Below are positions 24,269 to 34,153 of a stretch of 64,000 bases of DNA, piece after piece; within the stretch, counting starts at the first letter, position 1, and each line of letters starts with the position of its first letter. The DNA comes from JAIVGZ01 sp964552205 (GTDB lineage Bacteria; Pseudomonadota; Gammaproteobacteria; Natronospirales; JAIVGZ01). The notes below the pieces were generated by a model. The model did not search any database. It worked only from the letters and a program-made list of their open reading frames with translations, and was not told the DNA's origin. Where the stretch lies: contig CAZKFT010000002.1 of assembly GCA_964552205.1 (NCBI GenBank), positions 52,111 to 116,110 on the forward strand, written 5' to 3'. The translations under genes were made by a program, and so were the position numbers.

Positions 24269-25843
24269 TCATTCCCACTCGATTGTTGCAGGCGGCTTGC
24301 CGGAAACGTCGTAGACCACGCGCGAGATACCGTCGATCTCATTGATGATGCGACGGGAGCACAGGTCGAGAAAGTCATAGGGGAGGTGCGCCCATCGCGC
24401 GGACATGAAGTCCACCGTCTCCACAGCGCGTAACGCGACAACATACTCATAGCGACGCCCATCTCCCTGCACGCCGACGGACTTCACTGGCAGGAACACG
24501 GCGAAAGCCTGACTGACCTTGTCGTACAAATCGTGCCGCCGCAGCTCCTCGATGAAAATGGCGTCCGCACGGCGCAGGAGATCTGCATATTCCTTCTTTA
24601 CTTCGCCCAGAATGCGCACGCCCAGACCCGGCCCCGGGAAGGGGTGGCGATACACCATCTCGTGCGGCAGTCCGAGCTCGACACCGATGCGCCGCACTTC
24701 ATCCTTGAACAACTCGCGCAACGGTTCCACCAGTTGCATCTTCATGTGCTCGGGAAGTCCACCGACATTATGGTGTGACTTGATGACATGCGCCTTACCC
24801 GAAGCGCCTGCGGACTCGATGACATCAGGGTAGATCGTTCCCTGCGCCAACCAATTGATGCCGTCCAGCTTGTGGGCCTCCTCATCGAAGATCTCGACAA
24901 ACAATCGGCCGATGACCTTGCGTTTCGCTTCCGGGTCATCCACTCCCGCCAGGGCGTCCAGATATCGCTGCTCTGCATCCACGCGGATGACGCGCACACC
25001 CATGTGCTCGGCGAAGGTTGCCATGACCTGGTCGCCTTCATGCAGGCGCAAAAGGCCGGTGTCCACGAACACGCAGACCAGTTGATTGCCGATGGCCTGA
25101 TGCAGAAGCGCAGCAACCACTGAGGAGTCCACGCCACCGGACAATCCCAGCAATACTTGATCCGATCTAACCTTTTCGCGCACAGCGGCAATGGCGTCGT
25201 CGATGATGCTGGAGGGGTTCCACAGCGCGTCGCAACCGCAGATGTCGTGGACGAAACGCGCGATGATGCGCGCACCCTGCTTGGTTTGGGTGACTTCGGG
25301 GTGGAACTGCACGCCGTAGATGCTGCGACCATCGTCCGCGATGGCAGCACACGATTGCTCTTTGGAGACACCGACCTTGGTGAAGCCCGGGGGAAGCCGA
25401 GTGACGGAGTCCCCGTGGTTCATCATGACCTCCAACACGCCCCTGCCTTCGGCATCCACCGTGTCCTCGATACCATCGAACAAGCGGCAAGGCGCGGTGA
25501 CGGTCATACGCTCGATCCCAAACTCACGGTGCGAGCCGGACTCGACCACGCCACCCAGCTGGGCTGCCATGTCCTGCATGCCGTAGCAGATGCCAAGCAC
25601 CGGGACGCCGGCCTCGAACACGGCCGGAGAAGTCTTGGGTGTGGCGTCGCCGACAACCGACTCCGGCCCCCCAGACAAGATGATGCCCTTGGGCGCGAAG
25701 TCGGCGAGTTGCTGTGCGGTGATGTCCGGGGCATGCAGCTCGCAATACACTCCCGCCTCGCGTACACGACGGGCGATGAGCTGTGTCCATTGGGAACCGA
25801 AGTCGAGGATGAGAATCCTCTGGGAATGGATGTCTGCGCTCAT
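24269..25843 (-). CDS. guaA: GMP synthase, glutamine-hydrolysing (GuaA)
   Basis: XMP + ATP + glutamine to GMP. 524 residues, as in E. coli. N-terminal class I glutaminase with nucleophile in LGICYGMQ and His/Glu in FHPEVTQT. The ATP pyrophosphatase domain carries the PP-loop LSGGVDSSVVA near residue 232. The C-terminal dimerisation domain ends in PPATIEWE. The ATG overlaps the guaB stop (ATGA), so guaB-guaA is an operon. Two extra pieces of its 3' end occur at 17401 and 18708. Confidence 0.98.
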   Translation of the reverse strand: MSADIHSQRILILDFGSQWTQLIARRVREAGVYCELHAPDITAQQLADFAPKGIILSGGPESVVGDATPKTSPAVFEAGVPVLGICYGMQDMAAQLGGVVESGSHREFGIERMTVTAPCRLFDGIEDTVDAEGRGVLEVMMNHGDSVTRLPPGFTKVGVSKEQSCAAIADDGRSIYGVQFHPEVTQTKQGARIIARFVHDICGCDALWNPSSIIDDAIAAVREKVRSDQVLLGLSGGVDSSVVAALLHQAIGNQLVCVFVDTGLLRLHEGDQVMATFAEHMGVRVIRVDAEQRYLDALAGVDDPEAKRKVIGRLFVEIFDEEAHKLDGINWLAQGTIYPDVIESAGASGKAHVIKSHHNVGGLPEHMKMQLVEPLRELFKDEVRRIGVELGLPHEMVYRHPFPGPGLGVRILGEVKKEYADLLRRADAIFIEELRRHDLYDKVSQAFAVFLPVKSVGVQGDGRRYEYVVALRAVETVDFMSARWAHLPYDFLDLCSRRIINEIDGISRVVYDVSGKPPATIEWE

Positions 25844-27306
25844 TCCGAGCGGTAGTTCGGTGCTTCCTTGGTGATGGTCACATCGTGGACGTGACTTTCA
25901 CGGAAGCCCGCCCCGGTGATGCGGACGAAACTCGGCTTGGTGCGCATCTCCTCGATGTCGCGGCAGCCGGTGTAACCCATCGAAGAACGCAGGCCGCCCA
26001 TCAATTGGTGGACGATGGCGATGAGACTGCCTTTGTACGGCACCCTACCCTCGATTCCCTCCGGCACCAGTTTCTCCACTTCGTCGGTGGCGTCCTGGAA
26101 GTAGCGGTCCGAGGATCCGTGCTTCTGCGACATGGCACCGAGCGAGCCCATGCCACGGTAAGACTTGTAGGAACGACCCTGGAACAGTTCCACATCACCT
26201 GGCGATTCTTCGGTACCCGCGAACAAGCCACCGATCATGATGCTGTAGGCCCCGGCGACGATGGCCTTGGAGATGTCACCAGAATAGCGTATGCCACCAT
26301 CGGCGATGAGCGGAACGCCTGACTTCTTGAGCGCGGCGGCGACATTGGCCACTGCGGTAATCTGTGGAACTCCGACGCCGGCGACGACGCGCGTGGTGCA
26401 GATTGACCCTGGACCAATCCCGACTTTCACGCCATCAGCTCCCGCCTTGACCAGCGCCAGCGCAGCTTCCGCTGTCACGATGTTTCCGCCGATGACCTGC
26501 AACTCAGGGTGCATCTGCTTGATGCGTTTCACGCGGTCCAGCACGCCCTTCGAGTGTCCGTGTGAGGTGTCGACCACGACAACATCAACGCCAGCAGCCA
26601 CCAGTGCAGCGACACGGTCATCGGTATCCGGTCCGGTACCGACTGCTGCACCCACACGCAAGCGACCGTGCTCGTCCTTGCAGGCGAGCGGGTAGTCCTT
26701 AGCCTTCTGGATGTCCTTCACGGTGATCATGCCGCGCAGTTCAAAGCGATCGTTGATGACCAGAACCTTCTCGATGCGGTGTTTATGCAGGAGCGACACA
26801 ACCTCATCGCGACCCGCACCCTCTTCGACCGTCACCAGCTTGTCCTTGGTCGTCATGATGGTGGACACGGGCTCGTCAAAATGTGTCTCGAAGCGCAAGT
26901 CACGACTGGTCACGATGCCAACCAGTCCATCACGGTCCACCACAGGGACACCGGAAATCTGGTGAGCGGCCGTCAGAGTCAGTACATCACGAATGGTGGT
27001 GTCCGGAGTGACCGTGATCGGGTCCTTGATCACGCCGCTCTCGAATTTCTTCACCAAACGCACATGTTGCGCTTGCTGATCACCGGTCATGTTCTTGTGG
27101 ACGACGCCCATGCCACCTTCCTGCGCCAGTGAGATGGCCAAACGGGCTTCGGTGACGGTATCCATGGCTGCGGATACCAGTGGGATGTTCAGGGAGATGT
27201 CGCGGGTCAGGCGGGTGGCGAGCGTCACGTCGCGCGGCAGCACCTCTGAGTAGGCTGGCTGCAGCAATACATCATCGAAAGTGAGTGCTTCCTCGACCAG
27301 TCGCAT
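25840..27306 (-). CDS. guaB: Inosine-5'-monophosphate dehydrogenase (GuaB)
   Basis: NAD-dependent oxidation of IMP to XMP, rate-limiting for GMP synthesis. 488 residues: TIM barrel interrupted by two CBS domains at about 95-205. The catalytic Cys is in GIGPGSICTTRVVAG near 305. YRGMGSLGAM and the flap region are normal. A weak SD-like GGA lies upstream of the ATG. It begins the guaBA operon and is divergent from xseA. Confidence 0.98.
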   Translation of the reverse strand: MRLVEEALTFDDVLLQPAYSEVLPRDVTLATRLTRDISLNIPLVSAAMDTVTEARLAISLAQEGGMGVVHKNMTGDQQAQHVRLVKKFESGVIKDPITVTPDTTIRDVLTLTAAHQISGVPVVDRDGLVGIVTSRDLRFETHFDEPVSTIMTTKDKLVTVEEGAGRDEVVSLLHKHRIEKVLVINDRFELRGMITVKDIQKAKDYPLACKDEHGRLRVGAAVGTGPDTDDRVAALVAAGVDVVVVDTSHGHSKGVLDRVKRIKQMHPELQVIGGNIVTAEAALALVKAGADGVKVGIGPGSICTTRVVAGVGVPQITAVANVAAALKKSGVPLIADGGIRYSGDISKAIVAGAYSIMIGGLFAGTEESPGDVELFQGRSYKSYRGMGSLGAMSQKHGSSDRYFQDATDEVEKLVPEGIEGRVPYKGSLIAIVHQLMGGLRSSMGYTGCRDIEEMRTKPSFVRITGAGFRESHVHDVTITKEAPNYRSE

Positions 27307-27335
27307 GATTTCCGTCCGCCGCGGTAAATCGGCCT

Positions 27336-27341
27336 ATTGTA
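27336..27341 (-). promoter_or_regulatory. Candidate -10 of guaBA
   Basis: TACAAT on the minus strand about 30 nt upstream of the guaB ATG. This would leave a leader of roughly 20-25 nt, unlike the leaderless xseA promoter on the other strand. Confidence 0.35.
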
Positions 27342-27368
27342 CGGATTAGACGGGGTTCGGTCCACTGG

Positions 27369-27374
27369 TATCAT
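27369..27374 (+). promoter_or_regulatory. -10 hexamer of xseA, leaderless configuration
   Basis: TATCAT followed by GGCGCC and the xseA ATG, a 6-nt spacer; no Shine-Dalgarno. Confidence 0.45.
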
Positions 27375-27380
27375 GGCGCC

Positions 27381-28595
27381 ATGAGTGATGAACGCGACAT
27401 ATGGACCGTCAGCCGCCTGAACCGCGAGGCCCGCATGCTCCTGGAAACCGGGATGCGGACGGTCTGGCTTGAAGGCGAGATGTCCAACCTCGCACAGCCT
27501 GCGTCCGGGCATATTTACTTCAGCCTCAAGGACGGGTCCGCACAGGTCCGCTGCGCGATGTTCAAGAGCCGCCGAATGCTGGTCAAGTTCCGCCCGGCCG
27601 ACGGCAACCAGGTATTGGTGCGTGGGCGTGTGTCGCTGTATGAGGCACGCGGTGACTACCAGTTCATCGTGGACCACATGGAGGAAGCGGGTTTTGGTGC
27701 GCTGCAACGGGCGTTCGAGGCGCTCAAGCAGAAACTGGCCGCGGAAGGTCTGTTCGACGAAGCCATCAAACGCCCACTACCCTCCATGCCAACATGCATC
27801 GGTGTCATCACCTCCCCGTCCGGTGCAGCCATACGCGATGTGATCAGCGTGCTCGCGCGCCGCTTCCCGGCCGTGCGAGTGGTGGTGTATCCGGTGCCGG
27901 TGCAGGGCGAAGGTGCGGCGGAACGCCTTGTTGCGGCCCTTGGGACGGCGGCTGCACGAAACGAGGTGGATGTTTTGCTGGTGGTCCGTGGCGGAGGGTC
28001 CATGGAAGACCTATGGGCTTTCAACGATGAGGGTCTCGCGCGTGCCATCCGCGCCTGCCCGATACCCGTTGTGTCGGGCGTCGGACATGAAATTGACTTC
28101 ACCATCGCCGATTTCGCCGCGGACCGGCGCGCGCCCACACCTTCGGCTGCAGCCGAGATGGTGGTCCCGGATCAACTGGACTGGTGGCGACGGATACAGA
28201 CCAAGTCGGACGCGCTGACCCGTGCGCTGCGGGGGCGACTGGGCAGGGATGCCGACCGCACACGCTGGCTGGTGTCCCGCCTGAATCTGTTGCATCCCGG
28301 ACGACGCCTCCAGCAGGACACGCAACGCCTGGATGATATCGAAAGGAGACTGCATCGCGCGTGGAACCTTGGACACGAACGCTTGGTCACACGATTGGCG
28401 GGGGCATCCCGTGCGCTGCATGCGGTGAGTCCGCTGTCCACGCTGGCGCGCGGCTATGCCATTGTCACGCCGAGCGGCTCACCGACGCCGGTGACGGATG
28501 CATCATCGCTGTCGTGTGGGCAGGTCCTGGACGCACGTTTCGGCAAGGGCCGCGCGGAACTTGAAGTCAAAAACATCAAAGGGGAAGACGAATGA
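27381..28595 (+). CDS. xseA: Exodeoxyribonuclease VII large subunit (XseA)
   Basis: Single-strand-specific exonuclease subunit. 404 residues, about 50 shorter than E. coli XseA, mostly in the coiled-coil part. N-terminal OB fold (WLEGEMSNLAQPASGHIYFS) and a catalytic domain with GVITSPSGAAIRDVISVL, VVRGGGSMEDLWAFNDE, GVGHEIDFTIADFAADRRAP and TPSAAAE. Coiled coil at about 260-350, then STLARGYAIV. The small subunit XseB is not in the window. The stop overlaps the start of the M23 peptidase gene. Confidence 0.95.
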   Translation: MSDERDIWTVSRLNREARMLLETGMRTVWLEGEMSNLAQPASGHIYFSLKDGSAQVRCAMFKSRRMLVKFRPADGNQVLVRGRVSLYEARGDYQFIVDHMEEAGFGALQRAFEALKQKLAAEGLFDEAIKRPLPSMPTCIGVITSPSGAAIRDVISVLARRFPAVRVVVYPVPVQGEGAAERLVAALGTAAARNEVDVLLVVRGGGSMEDLWAFNDEGLARAIRACPIPVVSGVGHEIDFTIADFAADRRAPTPSAAAEMVVPDQLDWWRRIQTKSDALTRALRGRLGRDADRTRWLVSRLNLLHPGRRLQQDTQRLDDIERRLHRAWNLGHERLVTRLAGASRALHAVSPLSTLARGYAIVTPSGSPTPVTDASSLSCGQVLDARFGKGRAELEVKNIKGEDE

Positions 28596-29389
28596 GTGTA
28601 CGAGCAATTGGGGTGGTGATGGGTGTGCTGTTGTCGGGCGCAGCGCTGGCAATCCCCGCCTCCATGCCGGTGCCCGGAGGCATCGCTGTCGTCCCCTTGG
28701 AGCAGGCGAGCGACTCGCCGCCTCGTTACCGGCAACGCCCGGTACTGACCGTCACGGATTCCTCGGGTGCAGCATATGCCATCGTCGGCATCCCCTTGTC
28801 GGCAACCGTGGGTGACCACGAGCTTGAACATGGTGACCGGGTCATCACCTTCACCGTTCAGGACAAGTCATACGATGTACAACGACTGACCATACCCAAT
28901 GAGCGCATGGTGAACCCCAACCCTGAGGACCTGGAACGAATCGCCAGCGAACGCCCTCGCCTCATTGCTGCCGCCCGGCACTTTTCAACCGCGAACCCGG
29001 CCACGCTACGGCTGCAGACCCCCGTTCAGGGCAGACGGTCGAGCGGGTTCGGCTTGCGTCGCATCCTCAACGACCAACCGCGCAATCCCCACGCCGGCAT
29101 CGACATTGCAGCACCCACCGGCACACCCATCGCGGCGCCCGCGCCCGGCGTCGTACTGGATACGGGGGATTTCTTCTACAACGGGAAGACGGTGTGGGTG
29201 GACCATGGACGCGGCATGATCACCATGTATTGCCACATGGACATGATTGACGTCGAACCGGGACAGACCGTGATTGCGGGGGATCAACTGGGAACGGTGG
29301 GGGCAACCGGTCGCGTGACCGGACCGCATCTGCACTTCGTGGTCTTCCTCAACGGCGAGATGGTCGACCCCGACCTGTTCCTCGATTAA
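28592..29389 (+). CDS. Secreted M23-family peptidase (LytM domain)
   Basis: 265 residues with a signal peptide (VVMGVLLSGAALAIPAS, probable cut after ALA). N-terminal beta domain (residues 30-130), then the LytM domain: GRRSSGFGLRRIL, HAGIDIAAPTGTPI (zinc His and Asp), YCHMDMIDVEPGQTV and GPHLHFVVFLNG. It is predicted to cut peptidoglycan cross-links in the periplasm or to activate amidases; the zinc ligands are present, so it should be catalytic. It is coupled to xseA by a 4-bp overlap. Confidence 0.92.
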   Translation: MSVRAIGVVMGVLLSGAALAIPASMPVPGGIAVVPLEQASDSPPRYRQRPVLTVTDSSGAAYAIVGIPLSATVGDHELEHGDRVITFTVQDKSYDVQRLTIPNERMVNPNPEDLERIASERPRLIAAARHFSTANPATLRLQTPVQGRRSSGFGLRRILNDQPRNPHAGIDIAAPTGTPIAAPAPGVVLDTGDFFYNGKTVWVDHGRGMITMYCHMDMIDVEPGQTVIAGDQLGTVGATGRVTGPHLHFVVFLNGEMVDPDLFLD

Positions 29390-29664
29390 CCGCTCCCACG
29401 AGGTGGGGCGCGCTGCACAGCAGCGCGCCTACAGGTAGGCGGTAAGCACCAAGCCACGGCGACGCGCTTGAGGAACAATGAGCGTACGTGACGCGGGGTG
29501 AGGTCGCAGCGCCTGGTGAGCGAGCGTCGCGTACGCGTCGTGACGAGAGCGCGGGCGACGTGGCCATATCGCGGTCCGTGGGACCGCTCCCACGGTGAGA
29601 GAACGAGGGCCGCTCTCACGGGGTGGGACGCGCTGCACAGCAGCGCGCCCACGAGTGAAAGGGG
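29390..29664. repeat. Repeat-rich intergenic region after the M23 peptidase gene
   Basis: 275 bp between convergent genes, no coding sequence seen. It has two copies of a palindrome around GGCGCGCTGCACAGCAGCGC (near 29406-29430 and 29624-29650) and a GTGGG-type REP in inverted orientation at 29568-29593, identical in core to the one at 14984. The hairpins probably end or stabilise both transcripts. Confidence 0.75.
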
Positions 29665-31068
29665 TTACTTGCGGCTGACGTGCTTCATCAGGCGCCTACG
29701 TTTGGCGGCTTGTCTGGGCGTGAGCGGGTTGTGCTTGCCCTCGAAGGGATTCTTGCCGGAGCGGAACTCCACCTGGATGGGCGTTCCGAAAAGCTGGAAA
29801 TGCTCCCGGAAATGGTTCGACAGATAGCGCCGGTAGCCTTCAGGGACCATCTCCGTCTGGTTGCCATGGATGACGATGACCGGCGGATTGCGACCTCCCT
29901 GGTGGGCATAGCGGAGCTTGATGCGCCGCCCTTTCACCAGTGGCGGTTGGTGGTTCGCCAAGGCGCGCTCCAGCTCCCGGGTCAATATCGGGGTTGAGAG
30001 ATCTGCGGTGGCGGCGGTCCATGCCTCCTGCACGGACTTGAACATCTCACTCAACCCCGACCCGTGCAGTGCAGAAATGAAATGTACGCGCGCAAAATCC
30101 AGGAACGGCAGCTTGAGTGTCAATTCGTGACGCACTTGGTCACGCTGGTCAATGGACAGGCCATCCCATTTGTTCACCGCGATCACCAAAGCCCGGCCAC
30201 GCTCCACGACCAGTCCGAGCAAGCTCGCGTCCTGCTCCACAATACCGGTGCGAGCATCGAGCACCACCACCACGACATTCGCACTCTCAATGGCCTGCAT
30301 GGTCTTGATGACGGAAAACTTCTCTATGGTCTCGTCGATGCGCGAACGCCTGCGCATGCCGGCAGTGTCAATCAGGGTGTAGCGTTCGCCGTCGCGCTCG
30401 AAGGGCACATCAATGCTGTCCCGCGTGGTGCCGGGCTCGTCGTAGGCCAGCACACGGTCCTCTCCCATCAAGCGGTTAATCAGCGTGGATTTGCCGACAT
30501 TGGGCCGACCTGCGATGGCGATCCGAACGCCGTCACCAGCCAGATCCTTGGTCCTGCCGTCATCTTCACGGACGGGAATGGACTCGAGCACGGCTTCGAT
30601 CAAAGGGAGAATGCGGTCGCCGTGTGCTGAAGAAATCGCAATGGGGTCACCCAACCCCAATGCATGAAAATCCGAGGTGACCACATCACGGTCCATGCCC
30701 TCGGTCTTGTTGACCGCCAGCCATACCGGCTTGCCAGTTCTGCGAAGTTGTTCGGCGATGATGTTGTCAGCCGAACTGATGCCACCCCGGCCATCCACCA
30801 TGAAGATGGCGGCATCCGCTTCCTCGATGGCGCGCACGGTCTGGCGTGCCACCGCGCCGTCCATGCCATCCTTGTTGCCGGACAGGCCGCCAGTGTCAAC
30901 CACGAGGTAGGAACGCGGCCCGACCTTGCCGAAACCATACTGCCGGTCACGCGTCAGGCCGGCAATGTCCGCAACCAATGCGTCGCGGGTGCGCGTCAGG
31001 AAGTTGAACAGCGTCGACTTGCCGACATTCGGCCGGCCTATCAGTGCGATGACAGGTAGTTCACTCAC
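29665..31068 (-). CDS. der: Ribosome-assembly GTPase Der (EngA)
   Basis: Essential GTPase with two tandem G domains that acts in 50S subunit maturation. Starting at the GTG at 31068 (SELPVIALIGRPNVGKSTLF) it has 467 residues. G1 motifs GRPNVGKST occur twice, with DTGGL and DTAGM and with NKTEGMD and NKWDGL. The C-terminal KH-like domain includes LRYAHQGGRNPPVIVIHGN. The longer open frame upstream overlaps bamB and is not conserved. The GTG overlaps the bamB stop region. Confidence 0.97.
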   Translation of the reverse strand: MSELPVIALIGRPNVGKSTLFNFLTRTRDALVADIAGLTRDRQYGFGKVGPRSYLVVDTGGLSGNKDGMDGAVARQTVRAIEEADAAIFMVDGRGGISSADNIIAEQLRRTGKPVWLAVNKTEGMDRDVVTSDFHALGLGDPIAISSAHGDRILPLIEAVLESIPVREDDGRTKDLAGDGVRIAIAGRPNVGKSTLINRLMGEDRVLAYDEPGTTRDSIDVPFERDGERYTLIDTAGMRRRSRIDETIEKFSVIKTMQAIESANVVVVVLDARTGIVEQDASLLGLVVERGRALVIAVNKWDGLSIDQRDQVRHELTLKLPFLDFARVHFISALHGSGLSEMFKSVQEAWTAATADLSTPILTRELERALANHQPPLVKGRRIKLRYAHQGGRNPPVIVIHGNQTEMVPEGYRRYLSNHFREHFQLFGTPIQVEFRSGKNPFEGKHNPLTPRQAAKRRRLMKHVSRK

Positions 31069-32203
31069 CCACTTTGTACGCGGACAGCGTGCCTCCACTC
31101 CCCTGCACAATTAGCATGTCACCGACAGCCAACGGGTTGGATATGATGCCCTGACGATCCACGCGAACCCGCGCGACAAAGCGGCCATCATCCTGGTCCA
31201 GGAGGTGAACCCAACCCTCGAAGTCTCCGACCGCAATCCAGCCATTACCCGCTGCCGGAGCCGTCACCTGCCGCGCACGCAAGGCCGGTTGCCGCCAGTT
31301 CTGGGCACCGGTGAGCCGGCTAAGACCCCAGATTTCACTGTCGGCGTCCGTGACCCAGACGCCGCCAGCAGCGGCTGCCAAGCCCGCAATACTGGACATT
31401 TCCCGTGTCCACATGCCACGTCCGGAATCGCTGGACAGTGACGCTACCTGGCCCTGGTATGCGACAGCGTAGATATCGCGGCCAAGCGCTACCGGGGTCG
31501 CCACCACATCCACCATACGCTCCACTTCGGTGCGACCAGAGGCCTGCCCCAAGGGAATTTCCCACACGACCTGCCCGTCCCGAGCCTGCACGCCCACGAC
31601 GCGCCCATTATCGAAACCGGCGACCATGATGTCACCGACTGCAACCACGCCCGAGGTGCCACGGATGGTCAAGCTAGGAACCGACTGACTGTAATTCCAC
31701 AGCACATCGCCGCTGACCGCATCCAGCCCCGTCAACTGGCCATCGTTGGTCCTCACTGCAACGATGTCGCGGGTCACGCCGGGTGTGCCAAGCACCACAC
31801 TGGATGCCTTGGAACGCCACCGCTCCGCGCCATTGTCCCGATTCAGCGCTATGACGCGACCATCCATCGTGGTGACCACGACGATGCCCTCACCGACACC
31901 AGGTCCTGCAGCAAGTGTCGTCTGCAAGCGTCGTTCCCAGACAACCCGTCCGGTCTCGAGTGACACCGACACGACGCGACCATCGAATCCGGCAGCGATG
32001 ATCTCCTGGCCGCTCACCACCGGGGCCAAGCCCACACGCACGCCCGAAGAACCGGCAAGCGATACGCTCCATGCTCGGCTGACCGAGTGTGTCTGCTCTA
32101 TGGGCTCCAGCGGTGTGGGCGGCTCCGAGGTGTCTTGGCTCTTCATCGCACAAGCACCAATCAAGAGAGACAGCAAAACGACAGCAACCGCGTTGATACG
32201 CAT
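31061..32203 (-). CDS. bamB: Outer membrane assembly lipoprotein BamB
   Basis: Beta-propeller subunit of the BAM complex that folds outer-membrane proteins. 380 residues. The signal peptide ends with LLIGAC (lipobox, Cys about 18). PQQ/WD-like repeats recur (GRVVSVSLETGRVVWERRLQ, GRVIALNRDNGAERWRSKAS, GQLTGLDAVSGDVLWNY). It lies in the conserved order yfgM-bamB-der; the ATG overlaps the upstream stop. Confidence 0.96.
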   Translation of the reverse strand: MRINAVAVVLLSLLIGACAMKSQDTSEPPTPLEPIEQTHSVSRAWSVSLAGSSGVRVGLAPVVSGQEIIAAGFDGRVVSVSLETGRVVWERRLQTTLAAGPGVGEGIVVVTTMDGRVIALNRDNGAERWRSKASSVVLGTPGVTRDIVAVRTNDGQLTGLDAVSGDVLWNYSQSVPSLTIRGTSGVVAVGDIMVAGFDNGRVVGVQARDGQVVWEIPLGQASGRTEVERMVDVVATPVALGRDIYAVAYQGQVASLSSDSGRGMWTREMSSIAGLAAAAGGVWVTDADSEIWGLSRLTGAQNWRQPALRARQVTAPAAGNGWIAVGDFEGWVHLLDQDDGRFVARVRVDRQGIISNPLAVGDMLIVQGSGGTLSAYKVGE

Positions 32204-32850
32204 CAGGAATCCCTCGAGGCGCTTGCGCCCAGATCATTGAGTTTCATTTCGAGCATCGCGGCGTCCGAGATGCCTGACTCGGCGCCCTCTAGCGCTTCGC
32301 GGTAGGCATTGATGGCGCCATCACGGTCACCACGGGCCAGCGCCAAGTCCCCGCGGAGCTCGGCGTACAGGGGCGCGTACCGCCCGGCATCATCGACAAC
32401 CACCAGCGGTTCGACACTCGCTAGGGCGCCGTCGGCCAACAGCAACCGCGCAAGGCGCAGGCGCGCAAGATGCACGACATGCGGGTCACGCGACGACTCC
32501 ACCAATTGTGCCAGTGTGAGTTGCGCCTCGGCGTTGTCCCCCGCGACCACTGCCTGCTGGGCAACGGCAAGCGCGGCGAGCTCCGCATAGGGCGTTCTCA
32601 GCGGCAGACCGCGAATCTCCGCGGCCAAAGCGACTGCGCGTGCAGAGTCTCCGCTCTCCCCCGCGGCCAGAACCTGCTCGTAAGCATCCGAGGCGGTCGC
32701 CAGTGTCTGCTCGCGGTACTCTGTCCAATAACGCCACCCGAAAAGGCTGGCAGCACCTAGCACAAGGCCAGCGAGAATCCACGCACCGTTGTCTGACCAC
32801 CATTTACGCAGCTTCTCGACGGTTTCGTCGTCGGAGGTATAAATATCCAC
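32203..32850 (-). CDS. YfgM-like ancillary SecYEG translocon subunit
   Basis: 215 residues: short cytosolic N-terminus (DDETVEKLRKWWSDNG), one transmembrane helix (AWILAGLVLGAASLFGW), then a periplasmic TPR-like domain. This is the architecture of YfgM, which links the Sec translocon to periplasmic chaperones. Its place between hisS and bamB is the classical one. Confidence 0.9.
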   Translation of the reverse strand: MDIYTSDDETVEKLRKWWSDNGAWILAGLVLGAASLFGWRYWTEYREQTLATASDAYEQVLAAGESGDSARAVALAAEIRGLPLRTPYAELAALAVAQQAVVAGDNAEAQLTLAQLVESSRDPHVVHLARLRLARLLLADGALASVEPLVVVDDAGRYAPLYAELRGDLALARGDRDGAINAYREALEGAESGISDAAMLEMKLNDLGASASRDS

Positions 32851-32869
32851 TCGAATTCTCCAGTTCAGG

Positions 32870-34153
32870 TCACAACAATGTTTCGCCGAATCGCGCGAGC
32901 AGCGCGTCGACGACCGAATCCTGCTTCACCGTCTCTTGGGCAACATCTTCGCGCAGGGCCTTGAGCGCGATGGTCTCGTCGCTGCACTCTTGGTCACCGA
33001 GAATCAGCGCTACTGAAGCACCACTCTTGTCCGCGCGCTTCATCTGGCTCTTGAAGCTGCCTCCGCCACAGTTCACCAGCAGGCGTAGGCCCGGCAACCG
33101 GTCGCGGAGGCGCTCAGCGAGGCGCATGGATTGCCGCCCCGCTTCGTCACCTGCTGCGACCAGATAGGCGTGCGGGGTCACATCGGGCGCCGCAACCCCG
33201 GCGTCCTCCATCAGCGCGACGATGCGCTCCAAGCCCAGCGCCCAGCCCACGGCGGGCGTGGGTTTGCCACCCAGCATCTCGACCAAGCCGTCGTAACGGC
33301 CACCCGAACAGACTGCATCTTGTGCGCCAAGACGGTCCGTCGTCCACTCGAACACCGTCCTCGAGTAGTAGTCGAGCCCACGCACCAGACGCGGGTTCAA
33401 AACGAATTCGATGCCTGCCACCGTCAACAGTTCACACAATCTGGCGAAATGTTCCCGCGATTCGGCATCAAGATGATCCGGAAGTGCCGGTGCCGTAGCG
33501 ATGAGGTCCTGCACCGCCGGGTGTTTGCTGTCGAGGATGCGCAAGGGGTTGCTGTCCAGTCGCCGCAGACTGTCCTCGTCCAACGCGGACGCGCTCTGGC
33601 GAAAATAGTCCGCCAAGACCTCGCGGTAAGCCATACGCGCAGCCTGGGTTCCAAGGGAATTGAGCTGCAGCCGTACAGCACCAATCCCCAGCGATTTCAG
33701 CAAGCGCGCCGACAGCAGGATGATTTCCGCGTCGATGTCCGGGCCTTCCATGCCGAATGCTTCGGCACCGATCTGATGGAATTGACGATACCTGCCCTTC
33801 TGCGGGCGCTCGTGCCGGAACATTGCCCCCGAGTACCACAACCTGGGTGTTTGGTTGTGGAGCAGACCGTGACTCAGGCCGGCACGAACACATCCGGCGG
33901 TACCTTCCGGGCGCAAGGTCAGGCTGTCACCGTTGCGGTCGAGAAAGGTATACATCTCTTTTTCGACGATGTCGGTCACTTCTCCGATGGCGCGGGAGAA
34001 CAGCGCGGTATTCTCCAGCAACGGCATGCGGATTTCATCGTAGCCGTAGGCCTCGAAAATCCGGCGCGCACTCGCCTCCACCGCCTGCCAGCGTGGCGTC
34101 TGGCTGGGCAGGATATCGTTCATGCCGCGGATGGATTGCAGGGAGTCGCTCAA
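32870..34153 (-). CDS. hisS: Histidyl-tRNA synthetase (HisS)
   Basis: Class II aminoacyl-tRNA synthetase charging tRNA-His. 427 residues (E. coli 424). Motif 1 region RGMNDILPSQTPRW, motif 2 LRPEGTAGCVRAG, FRHERPQKGRYRQFHQIG, histidine-binding RGLDYYSRTVFEW, motif 3 GWALGLERIVALM, and the C-terminal anticodon-binding domain. The ATG overlaps the rodZ stop (ATGA). In many gammaproteobacteria ispG lies between rodZ and hisS; here it is absent. Confidence 0.98.
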   Translation of the reverse strand: MSDSLQSIRGMNDILPSQTPRWQAVEASARRIFEAYGYDEIRMPLLENTALFSRAIGEVTDIVEKEMYTFLDRNGDSLTLRPEGTAGCVRAGLSHGLLHNQTPRLWYSGAMFRHERPQKGRYRQFHQIGAEAFGMEGPDIDAEIILLSARLLKSLGIGAVRLQLNSLGTQAARMAYREVLADYFRQSASALDEDSLRRLDSNPLRILDSKHPAVQDLIATAPALPDHLDAESREHFARLCELLTVAGIEFVLNPRLVRGLDYYSRTVFEWTTDRLGAQDAVCSGGRYDGLVEMLGGKPTPAVGWALGLERIVALMEDAGVAAPDVTPHAYLVAAGDEAGRQSMRLAERLRDRLPGLRLLVNCGGGSFKSQMKRADKSGASVALILGDQECSDETIALKALREDVAQETVKQDSVVDALLARFGETLL

